NCBI GenBank assembly: GCA_964517075.1
Contig: CAZFAT010000100.1
Span: 1-20,175 of the forward strand
Reading direction: 5' to 3'
Length of the DNA: 20,175 bases
DNA from: CAZFAT01 sp964517075
GTDB taxonomy: Bacteria; Acidobacteriota; Vicinamibacteria; Vicinamibacterales; SCN-69-37
Shown in pieces: positions 1-6,394 of this stretch (its first letter is position 1; every line of letters starts with the position of its first letter). Made by a program: the position numbers and the translations under genes. Under the pieces are notes generated by a model, which saw only the letters and a program-made list of their open reading frames with translations, made no database searches and was not told the origin of the DNA.

Positions 1-293
1 TTCTTCCCCGTGAAGATCGCCTCCAGCTCCCGCCGCTGCTCGGGCGTTGCATCGTCTCCGACATAGCAGCGAGCTGTGCCATTGCCGCCGAAGAAATTCC
101 CGGGCCACACAAAGGAGAGAGCGACCTTGGTTCTCTCGAGATCGACGCCGTCCGAACTGCCGCGCTGGATGTCGAACGCGAATGCGCCGCCGCACCACCC
201 CTGGTCGGGCTGCCCTTCCGGTCCGAGCCAGCACGGGCACAGCATCTTGCAATTGCAGAGTTCCATGCTTCGTCCAGAAAGCTGCCAAGCCAT
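1..293 (-). CDS. DUF1326 domain protein, partial (C-terminal part beyond the left edge)
   Basis: The minus-strand frame is open from an ATG at 293 to the window edge, giving 97 codons of a family that is usually about 200 residues, so the C-terminal half is missing here. The N-terminus reads MAWQLSGR and is followed by the cysteine pairs CNC and CPC (residues about 13-21), then a glycine-rich stretch, AFDI, DGVDL and WPGNFFGGNGTAR, and ends in TPEQRRELEAIF. This order is characteristic of DUF1326, whose function is not established; the paired cysteines suggest metal or redox binding. A purine-rich GAGGGGGA sequence about 8 bases upstream supports the ATG, and a TACAAT hexamer lies about 50 bases upstream. 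No signal peptide is visible, so it is probably cytoplasmic. The family call is confident and the function is unknown. Confidence 0.88.
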   Translation of the reverse strand, partial: MAWQLSGRSMELCNCKMLCPCWLGPEGQPDQGWCGGAFAFDIQRGSSDGVDLERTKVALSFVWPGNFFGGNGTARCYVGDDATPEQRRELEAIFTGK

Positions 294-754
294 TACGTGT
301 CCCCCTCTGCTACAAATCCCTACGCCAGAGAACTCGAGGCATTGTAGCCCACGACCCCTGTTCGGGAACGGAAATGCGAAGGGCGCAACCTCCGGCGATG
401 TCAGTGCACTTACGTCCGCCGCATGACGTGGAGCGCGAGTCCATCGCCAATCGCTTCGAAGTACCCGGGCAGGGCCTGAACAGCCGAAGCCGGCGCTTCC
501 TTGCCCGCTATCCAGGCTCCGTGGTCTGCCGCCCGGTTGGAGAAGGGGATGGATCCGCCGGCGGGGCCCGGGGCGCATCGCTCGCCATCGAGCCAGCACC
601 GCGGCAGGAAATTCCGAACGACATCGCGGATCCCATCGAGTCAAAACACCGGGCCGCCCGCGGCGTTGCTCCCGCACCTTGACAGTGGTCCTCGTACAAG
701 TCAGAGTGGCCAGCTCATCGCTGTTAGCGCCCCGGAACCTGGAGGATCCTTATC
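294..754. other. Gene-poor stretch between divergent DUF1326 and DUF3303 genes
   Basis: I see no convincing gene here. The overlapping open frames on both strands lack recognisable motifs and good ribosome binding sites. The most protein-like one, on the minus strand at about 419-644, has no start codon and matches no family I know. The stretch holds the leader of the DUF1326 gene on the left. Near the right end is a TTGACA at 679-684 without a good -10 partner, and then GGAGG just before the DUF3303 start. Decayed coding sequence is possible. Confidence 0.5.
341..346 (-). promoter_or_regulatory. Possible -10 box for the DUF1326 gene
   Basis: On the minus strand TACAAT matches the sigma-70 consensus TATAAT at five of six positions and lies about 47 bases upstream of the ATG at 293. 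The -35 region is poor (TTCCCG at a spacing of 16), so this is only a suggestion. Confidence 0.3.
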
Positions 755-1054
755 ATGCTGTTTGCCGTCAGCTACACCGCACAACCCCACGGGAATGAAG
801 CGCGCGACAAGCGGACGTTTGCGCTCCTGGCCGCGTGGAAGCCGCCGGCCGGCTTCGACATGAGGGGCTGGTACGACTACGCCGACGGCAGTGGCGGCAT
901 TGCCATTGTGGACGTGCCGTCGGCTGAGGTGCTGCTCGAAGCACTGGCGCCCTGGTCGTCGTTCCTGGTGTTTGGAGTCAAGCCGCTCGTGCCGGTCGAA
1001 ACGTCCACGCCTATTTTCCAGAAGGGCATCACCTGGCGCGAGTCGGTGAAGTAG
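755..1054 (+). CDS. DUF3303 family small protein
   Basis: The 99-residue protein starts at an ATG preceded by a strong GGAGG ribosome binding site about 10 bases upstream. It begins MLFAVSYTAQP, followed by a central PPAGFDMRGWYDYADGSGG and an IAIVDVPSAEVLLEALAPW segment, and then FLVFGVKPLVPVE. This matches the plan of DUF3303: a short ferredoxin-like alpha/beta fold in which a strand with a conserved Gly-Trp is followed by a 'valued in a domain of competing residues' helix ending in a Trp, and a final strand with a Pro-Val motif. Length (about 90-100 residues) is typical. The function of the family is unknown. It has no signal peptide or membrane segment and stands alone, divergent from DUF1326 to its left and convergent with the kinase pseudogene on its right. 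Confidence 0.8.
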   Translation: MLFAVSYTAQPHGNEARDKRTFALLAAWKPPAGFDMRGWYDYADGSGGIAIVDVPSAEVLLEALAPWSSFLVFGVKPLVPVETSTPIFQKGITWRESVK

Positions 1055-1297
1055 GTCGACCTCGCGGTCCGGACATGGCCGCCGGCCCCTCCGAACCCAC
1101 CCGCGCTTGCGACCGTCCCCGGCGCAAGGTGTACGTGCGACCGCCGGAGGAGCACGGATTCGACTGCGGCGCATCGGGCGGAATCGCCTGCCCGGCGAAT
1201 CGTGTACGCCGCTCGTCCTCACGCGACAGGCGCTTGCGGTGCGGATCCCCCCGCGTCAAGACAGTCAAGATTGCGCCATCGCCACTTGGTGCTTTGT

Positions 1298-2485
1298 TCA
1301 GCGCCTGCTCCTGGACGCCGGCCAGTCGACCACGACCGTCGCCGGCGGCACGGGGGCATTCTGCGCAACAGCCATTGTGTTGACCAGAAACCGCTGGCCG
1401 TCCTGCGAAACAGCGTAGAAGCTCCGGCCAGGGGTTGGGTTGGCGGGAAACAGCGGCTGGATATCGAGAACACGGACCGCGGCGCCTTGAGCGTCGACGC
1501 GAGCGGCAGTCAGCGTTGGTCGTGGCTGAGCGCTGACGTAAAAGATCTCTTTGCCGTCACGGCTCCATTGGGGAGCGGCACCGCCTAACCGGGAAATCTG
1601 CCATTTCCCGCCCGAGCCCGGAGGAAAAGAGACGACGTACACTTCATGCCGTCCGGTCTCAGCGGAGGAATAAACGACCCAGCGGCCGTCGGGTGAGAAA
1701 TCGCCGGGAAACCCTGTTGCAGTGCCGCCAGGCGTCAGCGGGTACGGTGTCCTGTCGCCGAACGTCGGAAGTACCCACAGGCGCGGACCCGTAGGCGTCG
1801 GCACTGATCCTGTGGCCTCGCCAGGAGGGTCTGGCGCGGCGCGACCACGCGGATCCCGCCCCTCGACCGGCCGGATTCACCGTGAACAGCAGAAAGCGAC
1901 CATCCGGGGACCATTCGACGGGAAACTTGGATTGGTCGTCTATCAGCAGCTCCTGTTCGGCTCCTGAGCCATCGGCAGCCTTCTGATAGATATCGAGCCG
2001 GCCTTTCCGAGAGGAGTTGAATGCGACGGAGCGGGAATCCTGAGACCATGCCACGGAGTATTCGTTGCCTGGATCGAACGTAAATCGCGTGGGAAGACCG
2101 CTCTGTACGTCGAAAATCCAGATGTCCGACGTGACCGGGCCCGGTCCTGCGCCTCGACTGCTCACGGCCAGCCGTCTGCCGTCGGGCGAAAGGCGAACGT
2201 CGTTGTAGTTGCCTCGTTCGCCAACGACGCCGACCTGCGTGCCTGATCGATCGAACCACGCGAGGCTGGTGCCGGTGGTGATGGCGCCGCTGCGGCCGCG
2301 CGGGCTTCCTGCTCGAAGCGTCGCAGTCGATCGGCGTCGGTCGAGAAGGCGGAAGGCAGCACCTTGATCGCGACGTCACGCCCGAGCCGCGGATCATGCG
2401 CCCTGTAGACCTGGCCCATCCCGCCCTCGCCGACCAGCTCGACGACTTCGTAAGCGCCGATCTGGGCCTTGGGCGCGAGGCTCAT
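1298..2485 (-). pseudogene. Decayed Ser/Thr kinase-propeller gene with kinase-domain deletion and a frameshift
   Basis: The ATG at 2485 opens a normal PknB-like N-lobe: MSLAPKAQIGAYEV, glycine loop GEGGMG, VAIKVLP with the ATP-binding lysine, and RFEQEARAAAA. At about 2282 the reading passes directly into the propeller part in another frame (ITTGTSLAWFDRSG, then SPDGRRLAVS). The rest of the N-lobe, the C-lobe with HRD, DFG and APE motifs, and the membrane segment are all absent. A second frame change near 1855, in a G-rich run, is needed to join FTVNPAGRG to LWVLPTFGDR and the normal C-terminus, which ends ATVVVDWPASRSRR. The intact relative at 9396-12065 has about 890 residues; this locus has room for about 395. 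No active kinase can be made. The second shift could be a sequencing error, but the missing C-lobe could not. Confidence 0.88.
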
Positions 2486-2495
2486 ATGAGCCGAA

Positions 2496-2501
2496 AGTAT
2501 A
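2496..2501 (-). promoter_or_regulatory. -10 box close to the start of the kinase pseudogene
   Basis: TATACT lies on the minus strand with 10 bases between it and the ATG at 2485. A transcript starting the usual 6-8 bases downstream would have a leader of only a few bases, and no Shine-Dalgarno sequence is present. The same arrangement precedes the intact kinase at 9396. No good -35 box is visible. Confidence 0.5.
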
Positions 2502-2531
2502 GTGCCGGTCCCTGACGAGGGGACACGTGGC

Positions 2532-2714
2532 TCACGCCGGCAGATTCGTATCGACTTCCAGCGGGCGGGCACGCAGCGCCGCAGCCGCGATGGGACGATG
2601 GGCCCGGCGAATCACTGCTCGAAGACGGGCGAGCAGCTTGCCGACGTCGTACGGCTTGGTCAGGTAGTCATCCGCGCCACTGTCGAGACCGGCAATACGG
2701 GCCTCGATGGAGTC
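2532..2714 (-). pseudogene. Response regulator receiver fragment (OmpR type), cut at both ends
   Basis: One minus-strand frame encodes 60 residues ending in TGA. It contains GLDSGADDYLTKPYD, with the conserved receiver lysine, followed by LLARLRAVIRR. This is the last third of a receiver domain of OmpR-family regulators. The following PLEVDT resembles the first strand of the winged-helix output domain, but the frame stops there. The phosphoacceptor half of the receiver is missing upstream, where the coding match ends about 10 bases before the tRNA fragment. It has no start codon and is not functional. Its truncation next to the tRNA fragment suggests both were produced by recombination at this point. 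Confidence 0.82.
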
Positions 2715-2722
2715 TGAGCCAT

Positions 2723-2767
2723 TTCGTAATCAGCAGGTCCGCGGTTCGAGCCCGCGCGCCGGCTCCA
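2723..2767 (+). tRNA. 3' fragment of tRNA-Thr(CGU), likely attachment-site remnant
   Basis: The sequence reads as the 3' part of a tRNA. The anticodon loop TTCGTAA (2723-2729, anticodon CGT) is followed by the 3' anticodon stem TCAGC, variable loop AGGTC, T-arm 5' strand CGCGG (2740-2744), T-loop TTCGAGC, 3' strand CCGCG (2752-2756), acceptor strand CGCCGGC (2757-2763), discriminator T and an encoded CCA (2765-2767). The T-stem pairs perfectly. Immediately upstream, GCCAT cannot pair with TCAGC beyond two positions, and no D-arm or 5' acceptor strand follows, so the 5' half is absent. Tyrosine integrases commonly cross over at the anticodon loop of tRNA genes, so this is best read as a displaced attachment-site end. 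It is not a functional tRNA. Confidence 0.85.
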
Positions 2768-2822
2768 AAAAGACTCAGTGATTCGCGCGATTCGGTTCGG
2801 TTCGGCGCTAGCGCGCGCCGAC

Positions 2823-2844
2823 CTGACCGCCAATCTGACAGCCA
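2823..2844 (+). repeat. Two direct repeats next to the tRNA fragment
   Basis: CTGACCGCCA (2823-2832) and CTGACAGCCA (2835-2844) match at nine of ten positions with a 12-base period. Short direct repeats beside a tRNA attachment core can be arm-type binding sites of an integrase. No integrase gene is in the window, so that role is speculative. Confidence 0.35.
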
Positions 2845-2877
2845 CACGACTAGTGCGATTGCCTCATGCGACTGCGC

Positions 2878-3240
2878 CTATCGGACCACTGGAACGGCGC
2901 TCGCCGCTAGCTGTTGCGCAAGGCTCTTTCGATGCTCGGAGCTGGCGGGCCAGCCAGTGACGAGTGCGTGGCGCTCTGGCGGTTCATCGGCTATCGCATC
3001 AAGGCCAAGGTTTCGCGCCGAAGACACCGGGAAGTCACCGCGACCGCGAACGGCGCCGCGAGCAAGGCTGCTGGCGAGCGACCAGATCTGATCGGCAGAG
3101 AGGTCAGGCGTTCTGAAGACCGACACACCCGCTGGATCCGTACCTAAGAACGCTCGAAAATGGACGCGGTCAGCGTTCACCTTGCTGCTGTCGAAGATGA
3201 ACCGTGAGAGCTGTTCCGACGCTTCTAGTGGGTCTGCCAC
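2878..3240 (-). CDS. Cassette protein C, 120 residues, unknown function
   Basis: This is the last gene of the three-gene cassette. The start is a GTG at 3240 inside the end of the preceding gene (16-base overlap with its stop at 3225), which implies translational coupling. The protein has helical ends around a central region with recognisable-looking motifs: SRFIFDSSK (about 11-19), FRAFLGTD, SVFRTPDLSADQIWSLA (about 40-56), RGRGDFPV, and then ERHALVTGWP (about 89-98) and an LAQQLAAS helix. It has no signal peptide, membrane segment or cysteine-rich motif. From memory, SVFRT-L-E-W, RG-AD and HA-I-GWP patterns recur in small uncharacterised proteins, which argues for a conserved family, but I cannot assign a domain. 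The GC content is lower than in the flanking genes. It is real by coupling and codon pattern; its function is unknown. Confidence 0.78.
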   Translation of the reverse strand: MADPLEASEQLSRFIFDSSKVNADRVHFRAFLGTDPAGVSVFRTPDLSADQIWSLASSLARGAVRGRGDFPVSSARNLGLDAIADEPPERHALVTGWPASSEHRKSLAQQLAASAVPVVR

Positions 3241-3713
3241 GACGGCGGCCGGCGAACCGCACTCATGAGCCTGAGAATGGTCTCGGGGATACCACTCGTC
3301 AGGAAGACGCGGCCGTAGGTCGGCTCATATCCAACCAGGGCAGCGTAACCAGCGGAACCGCTCGGCCCAATTGCCACACTCAACACTCGACGGCTGTCGA
3401 GCACCCAATCAAAGGCGACATCACCATTCTGCTCAACGACGATTTCCGGAGCCGGCCAATCTAGCGGAATAGATTGGGCGAAACGAATTGCGTCGTGAAG
3501 AGCCAGCGGTGGAACGCTAACCCCTGCCTCCTCAGCCGCAATCAGAGCGAACACTAACGGACGTTCAATCCGCTCGATATCGATAATGGAAACGATCTCC
3601 GTCTCCAATGGGCTGATGTCGATGTCGTCGGCGCGCGCCGCTCTGGCAGCCGGGCTGACCGCGGTATCGGCCCAGTCGAACTGCGTATGGTTCTTGGCGG
3701 CCACACCAGTCAT
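3225..3713 (-). CDS. Cassette protein B, 162 residues, unknown function
   Basis: The ATG at 3713 overlaps the stop of the TIGR04255 gene by four bases (ATGA), the classic coupled arrangement. The N-terminal 50 residues are acidic and polar (DDIDISPLETEIVSIID). A helical stretch from about 52 to 82 (LVFALIAAEEAGVSVPPLALHDAIRF, given here in two overlapping views: LVFALIAAEEAGV and VSVPPLALHDAIRF) leads to a probable beta-sandwich part: PAPEIVVEQNGDVAFDW, RRVLSVAIGPSGSAGYAAL and VGYEPTYGRVFLTSG, ending in a helix IPETILRLM. The pattern of 'PEI-V--NGDVAF-W' followed by 'LSVAIGP-G' looks like a conserved strand pair. I know no enzyme motif in it. It has no signal peptide or membrane segment. Tight coupling to both neighbours suggests the three products act together. 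The lower GC agrees with transfer. Confidence 0.8.
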   Translation of the reverse strand: MTGVAAKNHTQFDWADTAVSPAARAARADDIDISPLETEIVSIIDIERIERPLVFALIAAEEAGVSVPPLALHDAIRFAQSIPLDWPAPEIVVEQNGDVAFDWVLDSRRVLSVAIGPSGSAGYAALVGYEPTYGRVFLTSGIPETILRLMSAVRRPPSWQTH

Positions 3714-4447
3714 TCGTAGAGTCTAACAGCCTCTTCAGTCAAGTGCGAAAAGAACAGGTCATTCTTGAGATCGCGAAGGTCGAGCAGAATCGACCGTAGG
3801 GACTCTGAGTCGGCGGGAAATTGACCAGCCTTGAAGACATCCACGTCGATGATGTACGGATTTGTCCCTTGGCCTTGATCTAACCTCTGCGTGACGAAGG
3901 CGACGGCATCGCGACGCACGTCGGCAATGGCAACGCGAGTGCGAAATTCGATGACTTGTTGCGGGATTGCGGCCGGAAGCCTCGGCGACGCTTCCAGCAG
4001 TCGATCGAAGTTGTCGCCCTCTCGGAAAGGCAAATCCAGCTTGTTGATGTACCGCAAAGCGATTCGCGTGACCGTTGTCGGATGCACCACATTACAGTAG
4101 GCATCCCACAGATGAAGAGCCTCTGCAATCATCTCTTCGGCGGACTGATACGGTGGCAGTCGATTGAAGGTGAAGCCGTCAAGCCTGAACTGCACACGTC
4201 TATCGTTGGTCGGCGATTGAAGGATGAAACCCCTGACTCCAAGGTCCCTAGCTTCAGCAAACCCCTGGCCCTCTCGAGTCTCGAACCTTACCTGTGCAGT
4301 CTCTTGGCGTTCTTTCTTGGGAAACTCGTCGCGAATGGAGTCAGCGAGCGCTTCGAGTTCTTCGACGGTTGGGTTGGCGCCAGCAATTCGCAAGTCAACT
4401 AGCGCCTCGGCAATCGGCGGTCGTGACAGCTTCCGTGGTCTCGCCAT
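3710..4447 (-). CDS. TIGR04255 family protein (cassette protein A)
   Basis: The 245-residue protein starts MARPRKLSRPPIAEALVDLRI. The opening 'PPI-EA-VDLRI' followed by a helix (VEELEALADSIRDEFP) is the hallmark of the sporadically distributed TIGR04255 family. Later family-like segments are GFILQSPTNDRRVQFRLDGF (about 73-92), FNRLPPYQSAEEMIAEALHLWDAY (given in part), TVTRIALRYINKLDLP (about 123-138) and the C-terminal LLDLRDLKNDLFFSHLTEEAV region. Length fits the family (about 240-270). No catalytic motif is known and the role is unestablished. It is the first gene of an overlapping operon with B and C. There is no strong Shine-Dalgarno; AGGA lies about 11 bases before the ATG. It is predicted to be cytoplasmic. 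Family assignment is from memory of the conserved opening and the IALRYINK motif. Confidence 0.85.
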   Translation of the reverse strand: MARPRKLSRPPIAEALVDLRIAGANPTVEELEALADSIRDEFPKKERQETAQVRFETREGQGFAEARDLGVRGFILQSPTNDRRVQFRLDGFTFNRLPPYQSAEEMIAEALHLWDAYCNVVHPTTVTRIALRYINKLDLPFREGDNFDRLLEASPRLPAAIPQQVIEFRTRVAIADVRRDAVAFVTQRLDQGQGTNPYIIDVDVFKAGQFPADSESLRSILLDLRDLKNDLFFSHLTEEAVRLYE

Positions 4448-4562
4448 TTGTCAGACGAATCCTAGCCTATGTTGGAGGACTTGCCACAAAGCCATTGATG
4501 CCGAAGTACGGCGAGTCTTGAAGATGCGTGTGGACGAGATCGTTCATCTCGCGAACGTCAGC

Positions 4563-4568
4563 TAGACT
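4563..4568 (+). promoter_or_regulatory. Possible -10 box close to the start of the small membrane protein gene
   Basis: TAGACT lies with nine bases between it and the ATG at 4578, and no Shine-Dalgarno sequence is present. The spacing resembles the -10 boxes in front of the two kinase genes. TAGACT matches TATAAT at only four positions, so this is weak. Confidence 0.3.
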
Positions 4569-4577
4569 GACGCTGCC

Positions 4578-4937
4578 ATGAATCTGGCTCGCCTGTCTCT
4601 GCGCCAGCGCCTGTTGCGTCTGGCGCTGGCGCTGCTTGTGTGTGGCAGCGGCCCACTGATGGCCATCATGCTAGATGGCACGCTGAAAATCACACGCAGA
4701 CTGAATCCGGATCCTGTTCTTCTCGCCATCCTGGCGATACTGACGTTTGGGCCGAGCCTGATCTTGGTGGTTGCTGTCGGGCGCACCCGCCTTCGCACGT
4801 CGGACGCAGCGAGTGGGGACTTGGACAAACTCGCCGTGGACATCCTTGTGCAGGTGGCCTCGCTGATCGTGGCCGTTCTCGTCCTCTACGGTGTGTCCAC
4901 ACTCGTCCGCCTGGTCAGGTTGTTGGGGGGGCACTAA
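4578..4937 (+). CDS. Small membrane protein, 119 residues, unknown function
   Basis: The protein has an arginine-rich start (MNLARLSLRQRLLRLALALL) and three hydrophobic segments at about 13-33, 45-67 and 86-112, with basic residues between and after them (GRTRLRTS, LVRLVRLLGG). This gives a probable three-pass inner membrane protein. No family is recognised. The start is an ATG with a -10-like TAGACT nine bases upstream rather than a ribosome binding site. It is divergent from the TIGR04255 cassette and convergent with the TAXI protein gene, whose stop lies only 17 bases away. The hydrophobic pattern is consistent with real coding, but the protein could be lineage-specific. Confidence 0.6.
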   Translation: MNLARLSLRQRLLRLALALLVCGSGPLMAIMLDGTLKITRRLNPDPVLLAILAILTFGPSLILVVAVGRTRLRTSDAASGDLDKLAVDILVQVASLIVAVLVLYGVSTLVRLVRLLGGH

Positions 4938-4954
4938 AGGGGCGGGTAGAGGCT

Positions 4955-6334
4955 TCAAAAGCCTCGCGGATCCGCTTCGGTCCCTGTCGGCCGGTGTTCG
5001 TGATCGGCGCCCGGCGGCGCGGTCGCCGTCATGACCTCCAGTCGTTCCTGCAACAGGCGGAGGTGCAGCCGGAGGTGGTACTGCTCACCCGCGTAGGCGA
5101 GCGGGACCGAGACGACAGCCACGTCGCGCTCGATGGCGAGGAGCCGTGCCCGGAGGGCCTGCAGGTCCTTCGGCCCCTCCGAGAGCAGCATCACGTCGAT
5201 CTCCCGGACGGCCGCGTACCAGCGATAGATGCGCGATCGAATGCGCCACTGGTACAGCGGCGGACCGATGCGAAACAGCGGGAGCAACAATGCGACGAAG
5301 GGAAGCACGAGCACCTTGAGACGGTCCAGGAGCACGGCGGTCGGGTACGGCAGCCAGCGGTACAGAAACGATGGGCCGTTCTCGATGTAGCGTCGCGCAT
5401 CGCCCGCCATCGGCACATCGACCAGGTCCGCGGAGGGAAACTGTCGCCGCTCCTCGAGCACCCCTCCCGGTGCATGGACGCGCGTGACGGCATCCAGGAG
5501 AGCCGGCACCAGGCTCGCGTGCAGGTCGCGGCGGGCGACCAGGCTTGCCGCCGTCGCGACCAGTCTGGTGTCGCGCGGCGGAAGATTCCGCTCGAGACTG
5601 ATGACGCCCTCGGTGAGCGTAACGGGCGTCAGAAAGGAGAACAGCCGCCCGTAGGCGCCGGTGCGCTCCATGTCGAGCAGCTCGACGCCCGGCGTGCCGA
5701 AGATGACGCGAACGAACGGCGCCTCGGTCGAGGCGACGAAGATCGCCGCGTCGATCGTGCCGTCGGACAGCGACTGAAGGGCCGCGGCAGTCTCCGCGGG
5801 GACGAGGGCCGCCGTGGCCTCGGTGACGCCGTTGGCCTCGAGCAGCCGGGTCGAGAGCAGGCGCGTGCCGCTGCCGGCCGCACCGACGGCCACCCGTCGT
5901 CCGTCGAGGTCCGCCAGCCGACGAATGGTCCGATCCGCGCGCGTGAACACCCAGACGGGTTCCAGGAACAGGCTGCCGAGGGATTGCAGCGGCTCGGCGG
6001 CCTCCGCGGTGGCGGCCCCTCCCTGCACCAGCGCCAACGAGACCGCGTCTCGCTTCAGGAGCTCCAGATTCTCCACCGATCCCGCGGTGGCGACCACTTC
6101 CAGCGTGATTCCGTCGTCGGCCAGGAGACGGGCGTAACGCTGGGCGTAGGCGTAATACGCGCCGTCCTTCGTGCCGGTGGCGATGCGGATCACCGTCGGC
6201 GGCGAGGTGCCGACGTACTGATAGGCCACGACGAAGCCGGCCGCAATGACCAGCCCCAGCAGGCCCCACACCCGGAGGAGCTCGGCGATGGCTCCTGACG
6301 GGCGCGGTCCGACGGCACGCCTTGCGCGCGACAC
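4955..6334 (-). CDS. TAXI family TRAP-transporter solute-binding protein with membrane anchors
   Basis: The 459-residue protein starts at a GTG. A membrane segment at about 19-40 is followed by the TAXI-type binding fold: IRIATGTKDGAYYAYAQRYA (49-68) near the start, then LEVVATAGSVENLELL (78-93), VSLALVQGG (98-106), VGAAGSGTRLL (150-160) and DAAIFVAS (195-202). These are typical of TAXI proteins, which bind small acids for TRAP transporters. A second hydrophobic stretch at about 332-356 is followed by a conserved-looking basic segment (WRIRSRIYRWYAAVREID, about 363-380) and a helical tail reaching about 435. This long form, with a C-terminal membrane span and intracellular coiled tail, exceeds classical periplasmic TAXI proteins by more than 100 residues. 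No TRAP permease gene lies nearby, so it may sense rather than transport. No good ribosome binding site is seen before the GTG. Confidence 0.87.
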   Translation of the reverse strand: MSRARRAVGPRPSGAIAELLRVWGLLGLVIAAGFVVAYQYVGTSPPTVIRIATGTKDGAYYAYAQRYARLLADDGITLEVVATAGSVENLELLKRDAVSLALVQGGAATAEAAEPLQSLGSLFLEPVWVFTRADRTIRRLADLDGRRVAVGAAGSGTRLLSTRLLEANGVTEATAALVPAETAAALQSLSDGTIDAAIFVASTEAPFVRVIFGTPGVELLDMERTGAYGRLFSFLTPVTLTEGVISLERNLPPRDTRLVATAASLVARRDLHASLVPALLDAVTRVHAPGGVLEERRQFPSADLVDVPMAGDARRYIENGPSFLYRWLPYPTAVLLDRLKVLVLPFVALLLPLFRIGPPLYQWRIRSRIYRWYAAVREIDVMLLSEGPKDLQALRARLLAIERDVAVVSVPLAYAGEQYHLRLHLRLLQERLEVMTATAPPGADHEHRPTGTEADPRGF

Positions 6335-6349
6335 GGCGAGGATCAGACG

Positions 6350-6378
6350 CGGCCGAGCCGCCCTGCGCGGCTCGGCCG
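6350..6378 (-). terminator. Strong hairpin between the 22-mer repeat gene and the TAXI gene
   Basis: A perfect 12-base-pair GC-rich stem (6350-6361 with 6367-6378) closes a five-base loop. It lies 16 bases after the stop codon of the repeat-protein gene and before the TAXI start, both on the minus strand. No U-run follows, so it would be a non-classical terminator or an mRNA 3'-end stabiliser. Confidence 0.5.
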
Positions 6379-6394
6379 GCGACTCAGCAGAGGC

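Noticed and set aside
419..644. Minus-strand open frame with a protein-like composition (contains IPFSNRAADHGAW)
   Set aside because: A stop lies just upstream, it has no start codon or ribosome binding site, and a faint likeness to serine hydrolases was not convincing.
47..682. Long plus-strand open frames at the left end
   Set aside because: They run antisense to the DUF1326 gene over the first 293 bases, and their Arg/Pro-rich products have no domain; the minus-strand frame has clear family motifs.
4640..6298. 552-residue plus-strand open frame
   Set aside because: It lies antisense to the TAXI gene and out of frame with the small membrane protein; its Arg/Gln-rich composition is typical of a shadow frame in GC-rich DNA.
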